From CAZEQJ01 sp964514385 (lineage in GTDB: Bacteria > Bacteroidota > Bacteroidia > Cytophagales > Cyclobacteriaceae), in contig CAZEQJ010000007.1 in the NCBI GenBank assembly GCA_964514385.1, forward strand, positions 62,001 to 126,000: 64,000 bases of DNA. Reading direction: 5' to 3'. A program made the translations under genes and the position numbers. Numbering within the stretch: position 1 is the first letter of the stretch; each line of letters starts with the position of its first letter. The notes beneath the pieces were generated by a model that was given only the letters and a program-made list of their open reading frames with translations, ran no database searches and had not been told where the DNA came from. This document shows, in pieces, positions 1 to 9,829 of the stretch.

Positions 1-1110
1 ACCAATGGCTACTACCTCATCAGGGTTTACACCTTTCGAAGGCTTTTTCCCAAAGAATTTTTCTACCTCTTCCTGAATTTTCGGGATACGTGTTGAGCCA
101 CCTACAAGTATCACTTCATCGATATCAGATGATGTCATACCTGCATCCTGAAGAGCCTTTTTGCAGGGAGTGAGTGTTCGCTGCACGAGGCTGTCAGAAA
201 GCTGCTCAAATTTTGACCTTGACAACGTTCTCACCAGGTGTTTAGGGATACCATCAACCGGCATGATATATGGCAGGTTGATTTCTGTGCTGGACGAACT
301 TGATAATTCGATTTTAGCTTTTTCGGCCGCTTCTTTCAGTCGCTGAAGAGCCATAGGATCTTTTCTCAGATCAATATTTTCATCTTTAAGGAACTCTTCT
401 GCCAGCCAGTTGATAATCACCTGGTCAAAATCATCACCACCCAGGTGAACGTCACCATTAGTTGATTTTACCTCAAATACGCCGTCACCTAATTCAAGAA
501 TTGAGATATCAAATGTACCACCTCCAAGGTCGTACACCGCAATTTTCATGTCCTTGTTTTTCTTATCGAGACCGTATGCAAGAGCAGCTGCTGTAGGTTC
601 ATTTATGATTCTTTTTACCTCCAGTCCGGCAATTTGTCCGGCTTCTTTGGTTGCCTGACGCTCTGCATCGTTAAAATACGCCGGAACTGTGATTACAGCT
701 TCTGTAATTTCAGTTCCCAGGTAGTCTTCAGCCGTCGACTTCATCTTCTGAAGTATCATGGCAGATATCTCCTGTGCAGTATAATCACGGTCTCCGATCT
801 TTACACGCACTGTATTATTCGATCCTTTTGAAAGTTCATAGGATACGTGCTTCATTTCATCGGTGACATTATCATAATTTTTACCCATGAATCTCTTCAC
901 GGATGAAATGGTATTTCTCGGATTGGTAATGGCCTGGCGCTTTGCAGGATCACCTACTTTTCGCTCGCCATTCCCATTATCAAGAAAAGCCACAATAGAC
1001 GGTGTAGTCCGTCTTCCTTCACTGTTCGGGATAACTACCGGCTCGTTTCCTTCCATCACGGCGACGCAAGAGTTAGTAGTTCCCAGGTCAATACCAATAA
1101 TCTTTCCCAT
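1..1110 (-). CDS. dnaK: Molecular chaperone DnaK (Hsp70), N-terminal 370 residues, cut by window edge
   Basis: ATP-dependent cytoplasmic chaperone that works with DnaJ and GrpE. The 370 visible residues are the nucleotide-binding domain: phosphate-1 motif GIDLGTTNSCVAV near residues 5-17, DLGGGTFDISI near 195, and ILVGGSTRIPKIQ near 334. The substrate-binding domain lies outside the window. The ATG at 1110 gives the canonical MGKIIGIDLG start. The cochaperone genes grpE and dnaJ are about 39 kb away on the other strand, so this is not a dnaK-grpE-dnaJ operon. Family assignment is certain; only completeness is unknown. Confidence 0.98.
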   Translation of the reverse strand, partial: MGKIIGIDLGTTNSCVAVMEGNEPVVIPNSEGRRTTPSIVAFLDNGNGERKVGDPAKRQAITNPRNTISSVKRFMGKNYDNVTDEMKHVSYELSKGSNNTVRVKIGDRDYTAQEISAMILQKMKSTAEDYLGTEITEAVITVPAYFNDAERQATKEAGQIAGLEVKRIINEPTAAALAYGLDKKNKDMKIAVYDLGGGTFDISILELGDGVFEVKSTNGDVHLGGDDFDQVIINWLAEEFLKDENIDLRKDPMALQRLKEAAEKAKIELSSSSSTEINLPYIMPVDGIPKHLVRTLSRSKFEQLSDSLVQRTLTPCKKALQDAGMTSSDIDEVILVGGSTRIPKIQEEVEKFFGKKPSKGVNPDEVVAIG

Positions 1111-1280
1111 TTGATATATAGTTTTTAAATGTTACTTCAGTTCAGTTTGCCATCCTCTTCCTATCAAGGCTTATGCCAATAGCAAGGATATGACATATTG
1201 TCAGGGAAGTCAGATTTTTAGGAGTTGCAAAGCCTTTGCGCAATAAAATAGGTCCGGCCACGTATTTGAAATAAAAGGAT

Positions 1281-1961
1281 ATGGAAAATAAGAAAAATGA
1301 AAGGTATAATTTGGAAAAATACCGTAGTGCATTGTTTTTCGTTGGTTTAATCATTGCGTTTTCATTGGTTATCACCGCCTTTGAATGGAAAACAGATATC
1401 CCCAAAATGGATATACAAAGGGTAGAGCATGAAGAGGAATTTCTGAATCTGGATGAGATTATCCCCGAAAACAGGTTTATACCCGAGCGCCCTAAACCGA
1501 AAACTACCATTGTAACGAAAAAGCTGGTAACTGAAGAACCTGCTGAATCCTTTCAGCCAGATGCTGTTGTGATAAAACCCGAACCTGAAGATTTTGATGA
1601 CCTCATGACGGGTTGGAAGGTTGTGGATACTTCTGTGATTGATGAGCCGACCGATTACACCTCTGAGGAAGCGTCCCCGGTAGGTGGATTATCTGCTTTC
1701 TATTCATTTCTTTATGGTGAGATCCGATATCCGGATAGGGCCAGACGACTGGGTATTACAGGCAGGGTGACAGCTGAATTTACCATCGGCTCTGATGGCG
1801 TAATACGTGATGTGAAAATCATCAAAGGGATCGATAAATCCTGTGACCAGGAGGTGATCCGTGTGTTAGAGCTGGCACCAGACTGGTATTCGGAGATAAG
1901 AAATGGCCTCCCGGTGAGTAAGGTTGTGTGCATTACAGTAAAATTTCATACCGATATGTAG
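1281..1961 (+). CDS. TonB-family energy transducer-like protein
   Basis: A 226-residue protein with a short cytoplasmic N-terminus, one membrane segment (about residues 19-38), a charged and proline-containing periplasmic stretch with alternating E/K-P (about 60-100), and a C-terminal TonB domain (about 145-226) carrying the YPDRARRLGITGRV signature. By family it would couple inner-membrane proton motive force to outer-membrane receptors. No exbB/exbD or receptor gene is adjacent, so its partner is unknown. Bacteroidota carry many such TonB paralogues. Confidence 0.85.
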   Translation: MENKKNERYNLEKYRSALFFVGLIIAFSLVITAFEWKTDIPKMDIQRVEHEEEFLNLDEIIPENRFIPERPKPKTTIVTKKLVTEEPAESFQPDAVVIKPEPEDFDDLMTGWKVVDTSVIDEPTDYTSEEASPVGGLSAFYSFLYGEIRYPDRARRLGITGRVTAEFTIGSDGVIRDVKIIKGIDKSCDQEVIRVLELAPDWYSEIRNGLPVSKVVCITVKFHTDM

Positions 1962-1977
1962 AAAGCATTGAAATACC

Positions 1978-1985
1978 TACCTTTG
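1978..1985 (+). promoter_or_regulatory. Putative Bacteroidota -7 element upstream of prfC
   Basis: TACCTTTG followed by CACCC matches the TAnnTTTG consensus, 21 nt before the prfC ATG. No good -33 TTG lies at the usual spacing, so support is partial. Confidence 0.4.
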
Positions 1986-2006
1986 CACCCTTAATATCAC
2001 AGGTGC

Positions 2007-3590
2007 ATGTCCCTAAAAGAGGAAATCAGAAAACGCAGAACATTCGGTATCATCAGCCACCCTGATGCCGGTAAAACGACATTAACAGAAAAACTATTAT
2101 TATTCGGGGGCGCCATACAGACAGCGGGGGCCGTGAAATCAAATAAAATTTCACGTCACGCTACTTCCGACTGGATGGAAATCGAAAAGCAGCGGGGTAT
2201 ATCTGTAGCAACCTCCGTGATGGGGTTTAATTATAAAGATGTTAAAATCAATCTGCTGGATACGCCGGGTCACGAAGATTTTGCTGAAGACACCTATCGT
2301 ACCCTCACTGCGGTCGATAGCGTGGTAATGGTGATTGATTGTGTAAAGGGTGTTGAAACACAGACAGAAAAACTGATGGAGGTTTGTCGCATGCGGGCCA
2401 CACCTGTCATTTCGTTTATCAACAAGCTGGACCGCGAAGGCCGTGATCCTTTCGATCTGCTCGATGAAATTGAGCAGAAATTATCGATAAAAGTCCGACC
2501 ACTTTCCTGGCCTATTGGCATGGGTAAGTCATTTAAGGGTGTTTACAGCCTGTATTCACGATCACTGCTCCTTTTTGAACCCAGCAAACAAAAACTGGAA
2601 GACAGCGGGATGTTGATCGAGGATATTCATGATCCACGTCTGGATGCTGAAATCGGCGAGCGCAATGCAGCTACACTCAGGGAAGAAGTGGAGTTGGTAG
2701 AGGGCGTTTACCCACCCTTCGATATTGAAGAATACCGCGCCGGTAAAGTTGCGCCGGTATTTTTTGGAAGCGCTGTCAATAATTTTGGAGTACGTGAATT
2801 GCTTGAGTGTTTTATTGATATTGCGCCTGACCCAAAGCCACGCGATACAGAGGAGCGACCGATACGGCCGGATGAGGATGCTTTCACAGGATTTGTGTTT
2901 AAGATTCATGCGAACATGGACCCGAGGCACAGAAACAGGATCGCCTTCCTGCGGGTTTGCAGCGGGAAGTTTGAGCGTGGTAAAAATTACTTCCATTCAC
3001 GGCTTGAAAAATCCTACCGGTTGTCGAATGTTACCGCATTTATGGCACAAAGTAAGGAACTCATAGATGAGGCTTACCCGGGTGATATCATTGGCGTATA
3101 CGATACGGGCAATATGAAGATCGGAGACAGCCTTACAGTTGGAGAGAAGCTCAAATTTAAAGGCATACCCAGTTTTTCTCCTGAAATATTCAGGGAAGTG
3201 GTGAATAAGGATGCGCTTAAGACCAAACAGTTGGAGAAGGGGCTTGAACAGTTGATGGATGAGGGTGTAGCACAGCTCTTCACCTATGAAATGGGTGCCA
3301 GAAAGGTAATCGGGACTGTGGGGATGCTGCAATTTGAGGTAATCCAGTACCGCCTGAAGCATGAATATGGTGCTTCTGTGGATTTTCATCCCATTCAGCT
3401 ATACAAGGCATGCTGGATACACAGTGACAATCCTAAAGACCTGCAGGCTTTTGTCAACAGCAAACAACGTCATATTGCCAGGGATAAAGACGGCAACTAT
3501 GTATTTATGGCAGAGTCAAAAGCATGGTTACAGATGATACAGGACAATAATCCTGAAATACAGGTTCATTTTATCAGTGACTTTGACTGA
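2007..3590 (+). CDS. prfC: Peptide chain release factor 3 (RF3)
   Basis: Translational GTPase of 527 residues, the usual RF3 length, that recycles RF1/RF2 from the ribosome after peptide release. G1 motif SHPDAGKT at residues 17-24, G3 DTPGHEDF and G4 NKLD are all intact. The C-terminal RF3 domain (ARKVIGTVGMLQFEV) is present. The ATG at 2007 gives the typical MSLKEEIRKRRTFGIISHPDAGKT start. Its 3' end overlaps the convergent coaE by 17 nt. Confidence 0.97.
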   Translation: MSLKEEIRKRRTFGIISHPDAGKTTLTEKLLLFGGAIQTAGAVKSNKISRHATSDWMEIEKQRGISVATSVMGFNYKDVKINLLDTPGHEDFAEDTYRTLTAVDSVVMVIDCVKGVETQTEKLMEVCRMRATPVISFINKLDREGRDPFDLLDEIEQKLSIKVRPLSWPIGMGKSFKGVYSLYSRSLLLFEPSKQKLEDSGMLIEDIHDPRLDAEIGERNAATLREEVELVEGVYPPFDIEEYRAGKVAPVFFGSAVNNFGVRELLECFIDIAPDPKPRDTEERPIRPDEDAFTGFVFKIHANMDPRHRNRIAFLRVCSGKFERGKNYFHSRLEKSYRLSNVTAFMAQSKELIDEAYPGDIIGVYDTGNMKIGDSLTVGEKLKFKGIPSFSPEIFREVVNKDALKTKQLEKGLEQLMDEGVAQLFTYEMGARKVIGTVGMLQFEVIQYRLKHEYGASVDFHPIQLYKACWIHSDNPKDLQAFVNSKQRHIARDKDGNYVFMAESKAWLQMIQDNNPEIQVHFISDFD

Positions 3591-4176
3591 GGTGCTCCAG
3601 CTGTTTTAGCAAATTTAGCGCAGCTTCCAGAACGGGCTGCTGCTCATCGTTCACCAGTATATAGTCCGCCCGTTCTATTTTCTGCTCTTCAGGCATTTGT
3701 CTATCCATGATATCCACTACCTGTTGACGTGATCGATGTGTATCACGACGAAGTACTCTTTTTATTCTGATTTCCCTGTCGGCAGTTACAAGAATTGTTT
3801 TATCAAGATCCCGGTAGGAGCCCGTTTCAAAAAGGAGAGCGGCTTCTTTAAATACGATTCCAGCCTCCTGCCGTGAGAGCCAGGATTGGAAGTCTTCTGC
3901 TACAGCAGGGTGGATGATGGCATTCATTTGGTTGAGCTTTTCAGGGTCATGAAAAGCAAGTGAAGCCACCTTTTTTCTATCCAGTCTTCCTTCTGAAATT
4001 ATTTGCTCACTGAAAATGGATTGTATTTTGAAAAGTATATCAGGTGAATCGGTAATGATGGCAGCACGACGGTCCGCATTGTACACCGGATAGCCAACGA
4101 TATTGAAAATGCGGGCAATGGTAGACTTTCCGGCACCTATGCCACCGGTGATGCCTAATTTCAGGGAGCTATTCAT
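3574..4176 (-). CDS. coaE: Dephospho-CoA kinase
   Basis: Catalyses the last step of coenzyme A synthesis, ATP-dependent phosphorylation of dephospho-CoA. It has 200 residues with the P-loop GITGGIGAGKST at 8-19, the DADR-like motif YNADRRAA and a C-terminal kinase helix. It starts inside the 3' end of the YbbR gene (8-nt overlap), so the two are probably translationally coupled. It is the last gene of a minus-strand cluster starting at nusB. Confidence 0.95.
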   Translation of the reverse strand: MNSSLKLGITGGIGAGKSTIARIFNIVGYPVYNADRRAAIITDSPDILFKIQSIFSEQIISEGRLDRKKVASLAFHDPEKLNQMNAIIHPAVAEDFQSWLSRQEAGIVFKEAALLFETGSYRDLDKTILVTADREIRIKRVLRRDTHRSRQQVVDIMDRQMPEEQKIERADYILVNDEQQPVLEAALNLLKQLEHLSQSH

Positions 4177-5119
4177 CTGGCAGTTTCAATGTATCCGCTG
4201 ATAAAGTCAGGTTTAATACCTCCGGGTAGTTATGTGCTATTTCCAGTACAAGCAGTGAGTCACCAATACTATTTTTATAATCGCCAATTACTGAGAAGTC
4301 TTCAGCAAGAGGAGGGGTTTCTGCTTTTTCAGGGTAGGATACAGTAAGTCGAACAAGGCTATCGACAGGTTGTGGAGCCCGTCGGGGAAAGCTGCTATAC
4401 TTGACCGGAAGGTCAAAGGAGGAAGCTATTATTCTTGAGGTACTGAAGCTTGCCGTCACATTTTCCGGTATTGCTTCTACCAGTGGATGAATATCTGGTA
4501 TAGTGACAGATTGGTTTACGTCCTTATCTATTTTGGCAAGAGGAAAATCAATTATAAATGGTGATTCCAGTGTTTCCAAAATAGAGGATGGACCCCTGAA
4601 AAGGACTGAATCTGCACTAAGTATAACGGGGGAGTAGCGCAGGAAACCTTCCTCCATCACGATTGTAGTTGTATCGAGCACCAGGGGAAGCTTGAGTTCG
4701 ATGACTTCCTGGATATTTATCCTCAAGGAATCTGTGTAAATGGTGACCACCTGAAGATCACGGATCTGATCAGAAATGACACCTGCCAGCTGGGATAATG
4801 GAATTTTTTTTGTTTCTACCGGCTGTTCCAGCGGTATCGTAACGGGAACCACGTTTATGCCAAAATATTTCCGAAACAACACCCAGCCTCGGCCGGAGCA
4901 TTCCAGTGAAATATCATCCGGTAGGGGATCTACAGCTACCAGCCCTGATTCTTGATACCGGAAAGAAATCGGATAATCAATTCGGGTAGAATATTCTTTA
5001 TTGAGGGCATTGAATACCCAGAAGATAACGGCACCCAATATGCTAAGAGCAAGAGTCCGTAAGTTTTCCTTGCTAAAGGAAAAAAATCCCCTCGCACGCC
5101 AACGGCCTCTTGCTCTCAA
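4169..5119 (-). CDS. YbbR-like (CdaR-type) domain protein
   Basis: A 316-residue protein with an arginine-rich N-terminus, one membrane helix near residues 25-42 (ALSILGAVIFWVFNAL) and an extracytoplasmic part made of YbbR-type beta domains. In Firmicutes YbbR/CdaR regulates the diadenylate cyclase CdaA; no cyclase gene is adjacent here, so that role is not implied. It sits between yajC (4-nt gap) and coaE (8-nt overlap), an order I recognise from other Cytophagales. Confidence 0.8.
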   Translation of the reverse strand: MRARGRWRARGFFSFSKENLRTLALSILGAVIFWVFNALNKEYSTRIDYPISFRYQESGLVAVDPLPDDISLECSGRGWVLFRKYFGINVVPVTIPLEQPVETKKIPLSQLAGVISDQIRDLQVVTIYTDSLRINIQEVIELKLPLVLDTTTIVMEEGFLRYSPVILSADSVLFRGPSSILETLESPFIIDFPLAKIDKDVNQSVTIPDIHPLVEAIPENVTASFSTSRIIASSFDLPVKYSSFPRRAPQPVDSLVRLTVSYPEKAETPPLAEDFSVIGDYKNSIGDSLLVLEIAHNYPEVLNLTLSADTLKLPDE

Positions 5120-5123
5120 TGAA

Positions 5124-5438
5124 TTAAGAATTTAATTTTTTGCTGTGCTCTAGCGATATAGAGCTTTTTTCAATGGTAAGTTTTGTTCCCCTGTCGATAT
5201 CCAGCGTAAGTGTATTTCCATTTACACTCAGTACCTTGCCATGGATACCTCCGATAGTCACTACAGCATCTCCCTTTTTTACTTCATCAATAAATTTTTT
5301 CTGGTCTTTCTGCTTTTTTTGTTGCGGACGAATCATGAAGAAGTAAAATACTACCACCATGAGAAGGAGGAAAATTATGGACTGATATTGACCAAAACCT
5401 CCTGTAGGCGCAGTTTCCTGCAATAAAACTGTATACAT
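5124..5438 (-). CDS. yajC: Preprotein translocase subunit YajC
   Basis: A 104-residue inner-membrane protein of the SecDF-YajC complex. It has a short N-terminus, one hydrophobic helix (about residues 20-38, IIFLLLMVVVFYFFMIRP), then the conserved RPQQKKQKDQKKF stretch and a small cytoplasmic beta domain (GDAVVTIGGIHGKV). Length and motif order are typical. It lies between the DUF1573 and YbbR genes on the same strand, probably in one transcript. Confidence 0.95.
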   Translation of the reverse strand: MYTVLLQETAPTGGFGQYQSIIFLLLMVVVFYFFMIRPQQKKQKDQKKFIDEVKKGDAVVTIGGIHGKVLSVNGNTLTLDIDRGTKLTIEKSSISLEHSKKLNS

Positions 5439-5451
5439 GTATATTATTTAT

Positions 5452-5934
5452 TTAGCTGTTTTTAGGTTTAACCACACCTCTTAATTTCACCTGAGTCATA
5501 GGAGGTGTTGTGTTAGCAGTAACTGTAATTGTTTTTTCCTGATTACCTACGCGGTTAGCGCTGTTGAATTTCACCTGGATTTCACCTTTTTCTCCTGGTT
5601 TAACCGGTTCTTTGGTGAAGGTAGGCACGGTACAACCGCAGCTCGCTTTGGCATCAGAAATTATCAGGTCACTGTCACCATTGTTGGTAAAGGTGTAGGT
5701 ATGTGATACAACATCACCGTCAGTAACCTCACCGAAATTATAAAGAGTCTCGTCAAATTTGATCGTTGTGGTAGGAATATCCTCCTGAGTGGATGTTTCC
5801 ATCACCTGTTCCTGCAATACGGGCTTCAGAGAAGGTCTACCCTCCAGCGTCTGATACGACTCATCGGCATTTTTCGAATTGCATGATATCACAATTGCTG
5901 CTGTTAGAATTCCTGCTATGTATTTCATAATCAC
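5452..5934 (-). CDS. DUF1573-domain lipoprotein
   Basis: A 160-residue predicted lipoprotein with lipobox VISC at residues 15-18, so probably anchored in the periplasm. The C-terminal two thirds form an immunoglobulin-like DUF1573 domain (YNFGEVTDGDVVSHTYTFTN, then ASCGCTVPTFTKEPVKPGE). The CGC pair is the family hallmark. The molecular role is unknown. It lies 13 nt upstream of yajC in the nusB-to-coaE cluster. Confidence 0.85.
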   Translation of the reverse strand: MIMKYIAGILTAAIVISCNSKNADESYQTLEGRPSLKPVLQEQVMETSTQEDIPTTTIKFDETLYNFGEVTDGDVVSHTYTFTNNGDSDLIISDAKASCGCTVPTFTKEPVKPGEKGEIQVKFNSANRVGNQEKTITVTANTTPPMTQVKLRGVVKPKNS

Positions 5935-5963
5935 TTTTGTTTACTTCGCAAAATTAATGAGAA

Positions 5964-6268
5964 TTAAATATTTTCCTTGTTTTTAATACGCCCGATGAGT
6001 TCATCGACATCATACAGGAGTTTTTCAGCCTTGTCTTTGGCGTCTTTTATCACCTTTTCACCGTCTGTTTTGGCCTTACTGTTGGGCATCTCCTGTATGT
6101 CGAGCTCCTCCAGGAGTTCTTTAAGCCGGTTGCGGTAGCGGTCCAGCCGGTAAGATAGCTTGTCACGGGTATTACTTCCCTTATCGGGTGCAATAGTATG
6201 CCTACAACCGCTCCGGCAATGGCGCCAGCTATAAATAGGAAAAAGTTTCCACCTGATTTACTGCTCAT
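5964..6268 (-). pseudogene. YtxH-like small membrane protein gene with a single-base frameshift
   Basis: The frame from the ATG at 6268 encodes MSSKSGGNFFLFIAGAIAGA, a glycine/alanine-rich membrane helix typical of YtxH-like proteins, but then reads LLHPIREV and runs on out of frame. If one G is restored near 6191 (minus strand), the protein continues LLAPDKGSNTRDKLSYRLDR and a lysine-rich coiled coil to a TAA at 5964-5966, about 101 residues. Loss of one base, or a sequencing error, best explains this. It lies between nusB and DUF1573. Confidence 0.75.
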
Positions 6269-6285
6269 TATCTTGAAATTTTAGT

Positions 6286-7428
6286 TTATCTATTGTCCAT
6301 AAGGCCTCTGCCGCTTTTTAAGATAAGGCCTTTTTTCTTCATTTCTATTACGATAGTATCAAGCATTCCGTTTACAAATTGCTTGCTTTTTGGCGTGCTG
6401 TATTTTTTTGATATCTCAATATACTCATTAATTGACACTTTTATCGGAATGGTAGGAAAGTGTGCAAGCTCATTCATTGCCATGCGAAGGATGATCCTGT
6501 CTGTGAGTGCAATACGTTCGATATCCCAGTTTTTACTGTTTCGGCCTATAATCTCCTCAAATTCGTCATTGTGAATGGTGGTTCTGTTGTACAGGTTCAT
6601 CAGAAACTCCTTGTCTTCATCCCAGTTTACAGTAATGATCGGCTCCGGAAGATATTCATCTTCCTCCCGCACATCTTTTACCAGGCGGTTGACCATACTT
6701 CGTATAACAGGCCTGTTTTCCTGCCATAACATGTCATTTTCTTCAAAAAAGAGTTGTGTACTTTCTGACTTGAGTATTTTTTTCTTGATCAGAAAGGCCA
6801 CAATTTCGGTGTCATCTTCAAATGTCGTGGATTTTCGATCCTGATAGGACATGAATGTTTCGTCCTTCTCTATGATCTCCTTCAGCCAGGTAAGCACATA
6901 ATCTTTATGTTCATGCCATTTTACCTTCGAGTTTGCATAAAGTGCTTTCAGGATTTCGTTTTGTTCAACCAGATTGAGGTACCTGTTCTGTGAAAAATTG
7001 GTTTTTGCATCCGTTTTAGTGCGATTTGACTCTCTTTCGGCATATAATTTACGGATTGCAACCATCAGCTGCATGATCATGGCCAGCTGCACGGGTATTC
7101 TTTCGATTTCCTGAATCAGTTGGTTGAGTACGCGCTTTCGTTCTTTTTCCGCTTCATTCAAGGCATGATTCCAATGGGATTTCACTTCAGCCGCGATATC
7201 TTCATCCATGGGGCCGGCAGTATCCTCTGCCATACTCGCAAAAGCCTTTAAAGCCCGCTGCTGCTTTTCCCTGATTTCTTCCTGTGTGATTTCCTCTGTT
7301 GCAAGTAATACCGGAGAGAAGGTTTCTTTCAGGAGCTCTTCCTCTGCAAAAAAACAAGCCTTTTGAATGTGAGAGAATCCATATGCGGCTTGCATGGTTT
7401 TTATTCTCAGAATATGGCGGTTAAGCAT
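6286..7428 (-). CDS. nusB: Transcription antitermination factor NusB (long form)
   Basis: RNA-binding factor that joins NusE/S10 on boxA for rRNA antitermination. The canonical NusB fold is in the last 140 residues or so (WDIERIALTDRIILRMAMNE, then PIKVSINEYIEISKKYSTPKSKQFVNGMLD). The 380-residue length includes a long charged, helical N-terminal extension that I associate with Bacteroidota NusB. It is the first gene of the minus-strand cluster and diverges from the ABC exporter gene at 7543. Confidence 0.93.
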   Translation of the reverse strand: MLNRHILRIKTMQAAYGFSHIQKACFFAEEELLKETFSPVLLATEEITQEEIREKQQRALKAFASMAEDTAGPMDEDIAAEVKSHWNHALNEAEKERKRVLNQLIQEIERIPVQLAMIMQLMVAIRKLYAERESNRTKTDAKTNFSQNRYLNLVEQNEILKALYANSKVKWHEHKDYVLTWLKEIIEKDETFMSYQDRKSTTFEDDTEIVAFLIKKKILKSESTQLFFEENDMLWQENRPVIRSMVNRLVKDVREEDEYLPEPIITVNWDEDKEFLMNLYNRTTIHNDEFEEIIGRNSKNWDIERIALTDRIILRMAMNELAHFPTIPIKVSINEYIEISKKYSTPKSKQFVNGMLDTIVIEMKKKGLILKSGRGLMDNR

Positions 7429-7542
7429 TTTTGCAAGAGTTGATAAAGAACTTTGTTATTTTTACAGCAAAATTAAAATAGAATTGAATGCTTACCAAGC
7501 ATATGAAATAAACTATTCTCAATTATAATCGTTAGGATTGCT

Positions 7543-9343
7543 GTGAAAGAGCTCGCCTACCTCAATAAATATCTGCTTAAATATAAATATTATCTGCTGC
7601 TGGGACTGCTTTTCCTGGTCATAACCAACGTATTTGCCATTTATCCGGCTGTCGTTGTCCGAAACAGCATCAACCTAATTATTGACAACTCTTACCTTTT
7701 CCGAAATTTCAATGGCCTATCAAATCAGGATAGTTTCCGCGAAGTATTTTTCCTGAATGTCCTCGTTTATGGAGGGCTTATTTTGCTCGCTGCACTCCTC
7801 AGAGGCTTCTTTCTATTTCTGGTGCGACAGACGATCATCGTCATGTCCAGAAAAATTGAATTTGATCTCAAAAATGAAATTTTTGACCACTACCAGTCTC
7901 TGCCNNNNNNNNNNGAGCTTTTACCGTAAAAACCAGACGGGTGATCTCATGGCACGTATTTCAGAGGATGTAAGTAAGGTCAGAATGTATCTGGGGCCGG
8001 GTATTATGTATGGCCTTAATATGTTTACCCTCTTTGTCATTCTGATTCCTTTTATGGTTTCGGTAAACCTGAGGCTTACACTTTATGTGCTTATTCCACT
8101 GCCTGTACTTTCGGTAAGTGTATATTTTGTAAGTAATCTTATCAACAGACGTTCGGAGGCTATTCAAAAGGCTTTGTCGGGATTATCTACGTTTGTGCAG
8201 GAATCCTTCTCTGGTATCCGGGTAATCAAATCGTTCACCAGGGAGGACGACGCCGCCAGACGTTTTGAAAAGGAAAGCATTGATTACAGGGAGAAAGCCA
8301 TGAGCCTCCAGATGGTAAATGCCCTCTTTTTTCCCCTGATCATGGCACTGGTGGGCCTAAGTGTGGTGCTTACGGTCTTTATCGGAGGTATTGAAGTTAT
8401 TAATGGGTCCATTTCACCCGGTGTAATAGCCGAATTTATCATCTATGTTAATATGCTTACCTGGCCGGTCACTTCACTAGGGTGGATCAGCAGCATTATT
8501 CAGCGGGCTGCTGCCTCACAAAAAAGAATAAATGAATTCCTGCATACCAGGACGGATATTTTGAATGGCTCAGTAAAACCTGAAAAGATCGACGGCAGAA
8601 TCGTATTCCAGGATGTAAACTTCATCTATCCTGATACCGGCATTCACGCTCTGAAAGGCATTTCATTTGAGGTAAACCCGGGCGAGACCATCGCCCTTAT
8701 CGGTACTACCGGCTCCGGAAAGAGCACCATCGCCAATCTTATCGCTCGAATGTATGATGTCAATGAAGGGAAAATTACCATTGATGGTCATAATATCCGT
8801 CAACTGGATATTTCAACACTTCGGTCTAATATTGGCTTCGTACCACAGGATGTATTCCTTTTTTCAGATTCCATTCGTAATAATATCAGCTTTGGACACC
8901 AGGGCGTTGACGAAGATATGATATGGCAGTCTGTAAGAGATGCGGATCTGGAACATAATATTAACGATTTTCCTAAAGGACTTGATACGAGGGTAGGAGA
9001 ACGTGGGATTACCCTTTCCGGAGGACAAAAGCAAAGGGTCTCGATCGCTCGTGCCATCATTCGTGAGCCCTCTATCCTCATACTCGATGACTGCCTGTCC
9101 GCAGTGGATACCAAAACCGAAAATGTGATCCTGAACAACCTGGACCGCATTATGAAAAACCGCACCTCGATTGTGATTTCACATCGTGTGAGCTCCGCCA
9201 AGCTGGCAGATAAGATTCTGGTGCTCAGCGAAGGGGAAGTTGTTGAACGTGGTACCCATGATGAACTGATCGAAGCAAAGGGAGCATATTATGAGCTGTA
9301 CGAAAAGCAGCTAAATGCTGAAAAGGAAGAAAACTTAATCTAG
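7543..9343 (+). CDS. ABC exporter half-transporter (permease-ATPase), interrupted by an assembly gap
   Basis: Type IV ABC exporter of about 595 residues: six membrane helices then a nucleotide-binding domain with Walker A GTTGSGKST, Q-loop PQDVFLFSDS, signature LSGGQKQ, Walker B LILDDCLSAVD and H-loop SHRVSS. A run of 10 N at 7905-7914 breaks the frame. Joining FDHYQSLP to SFYRKNQTGDLMARI needs an insert length divisible by 3, so the Ns are a placeholder. It starts with GTG. The residue after the Walker B aspartate is D, not the catalytic E, so its own ATP site looks degenerate. It faces the exporter at 9826 and is likely its heterodimer partner (inference). Confidence 0.9.
7905..7914. other. 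Assembly gap (10 N)
   Basis: Ten unresolved bases inside the ABC exporter gene. The flanking frames differ by one, so the gap length is arbitrary. Confidence 0.95.
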
Positions 9344-9829
9344 CCAGGGCAAAGCCACGACAATCCTGGAGTCGGAATAGTAACTTTCTACAATGGCAGC
9401 AACTTTCTTGTTTTCAGGAATAGCATTATTGATTTTACGCTCTACTTTTTTGCGTTCTGGTATCACAAAATAAGCCCTGCGAAAGTCGACATAGCCCACA
9501 CCATTCATTTCGATTAATGTATCGGCTTCATCAGCAGAGGAAGGTATGCCTATGAAGGTATGCATGCTGTCCTCCTGGATTTCTGCAGGAGGTTTATAGT
9601 ACACCATAATTACCGGAATGCCTTCTGCCTTTATCGACATTCTGGCCTGGTTAAACAGCGTCTCCAATGAGTCTGCATTATACCGGCCTGCATAGTATTT
9701 GCCTTTAAGGAAAAGTGTGGAGTCGGTCTGGATGGTAGATACTTCAATTTTCTTAAAACCACCGGCCAGGGCGTAGATGATTACGGCCAACACTACCACC
9801 ATCGAAATGATCAGGGCTGTTTTTTTCAT
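9335..9829 (-). CDS. Membrane-anchored protein of unknown function, possibly GyrI-like
   Basis: A 164-residue protein with one N-terminal membrane helix or uncleaved signal (about residues 4-24) and a soluble domain. The pattern PVIMVYYKPPA followed by TFIGIP faintly recalls the GyrI-like small-molecule-binding fold, but I cannot confirm the family. It overlaps the downstream end of the upstream exporter gene by 4 nt (ATGA), so it is likely co-translated with it, and its 3' end overlaps the convergent exporter gene by 9 nt. Its place between the two exporter halves suggests an accessory role. Confidence 0.6.
   Translation of the reverse strand: MKKTALIISMVVVLAVIIYALAGGFKKIEVSTIQTDSTLFLKGKYYAGRYNADSLETLFNQARMSIKAEGIPVIMVYYKPPAEIQEDSMHTFIGIPSSADEADTLIEMNGVGYVDFRRAYFVIPERKKVERKINNAIPENKKVAAIVESYYSDSRIVVALPWLD

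Noticed and set aside
1142..1510. Long minus-strand frame opposite the TonB-like gene
   Set aside because: It is a shadow frame with no motif; the plus-strand TonB domain is clear.
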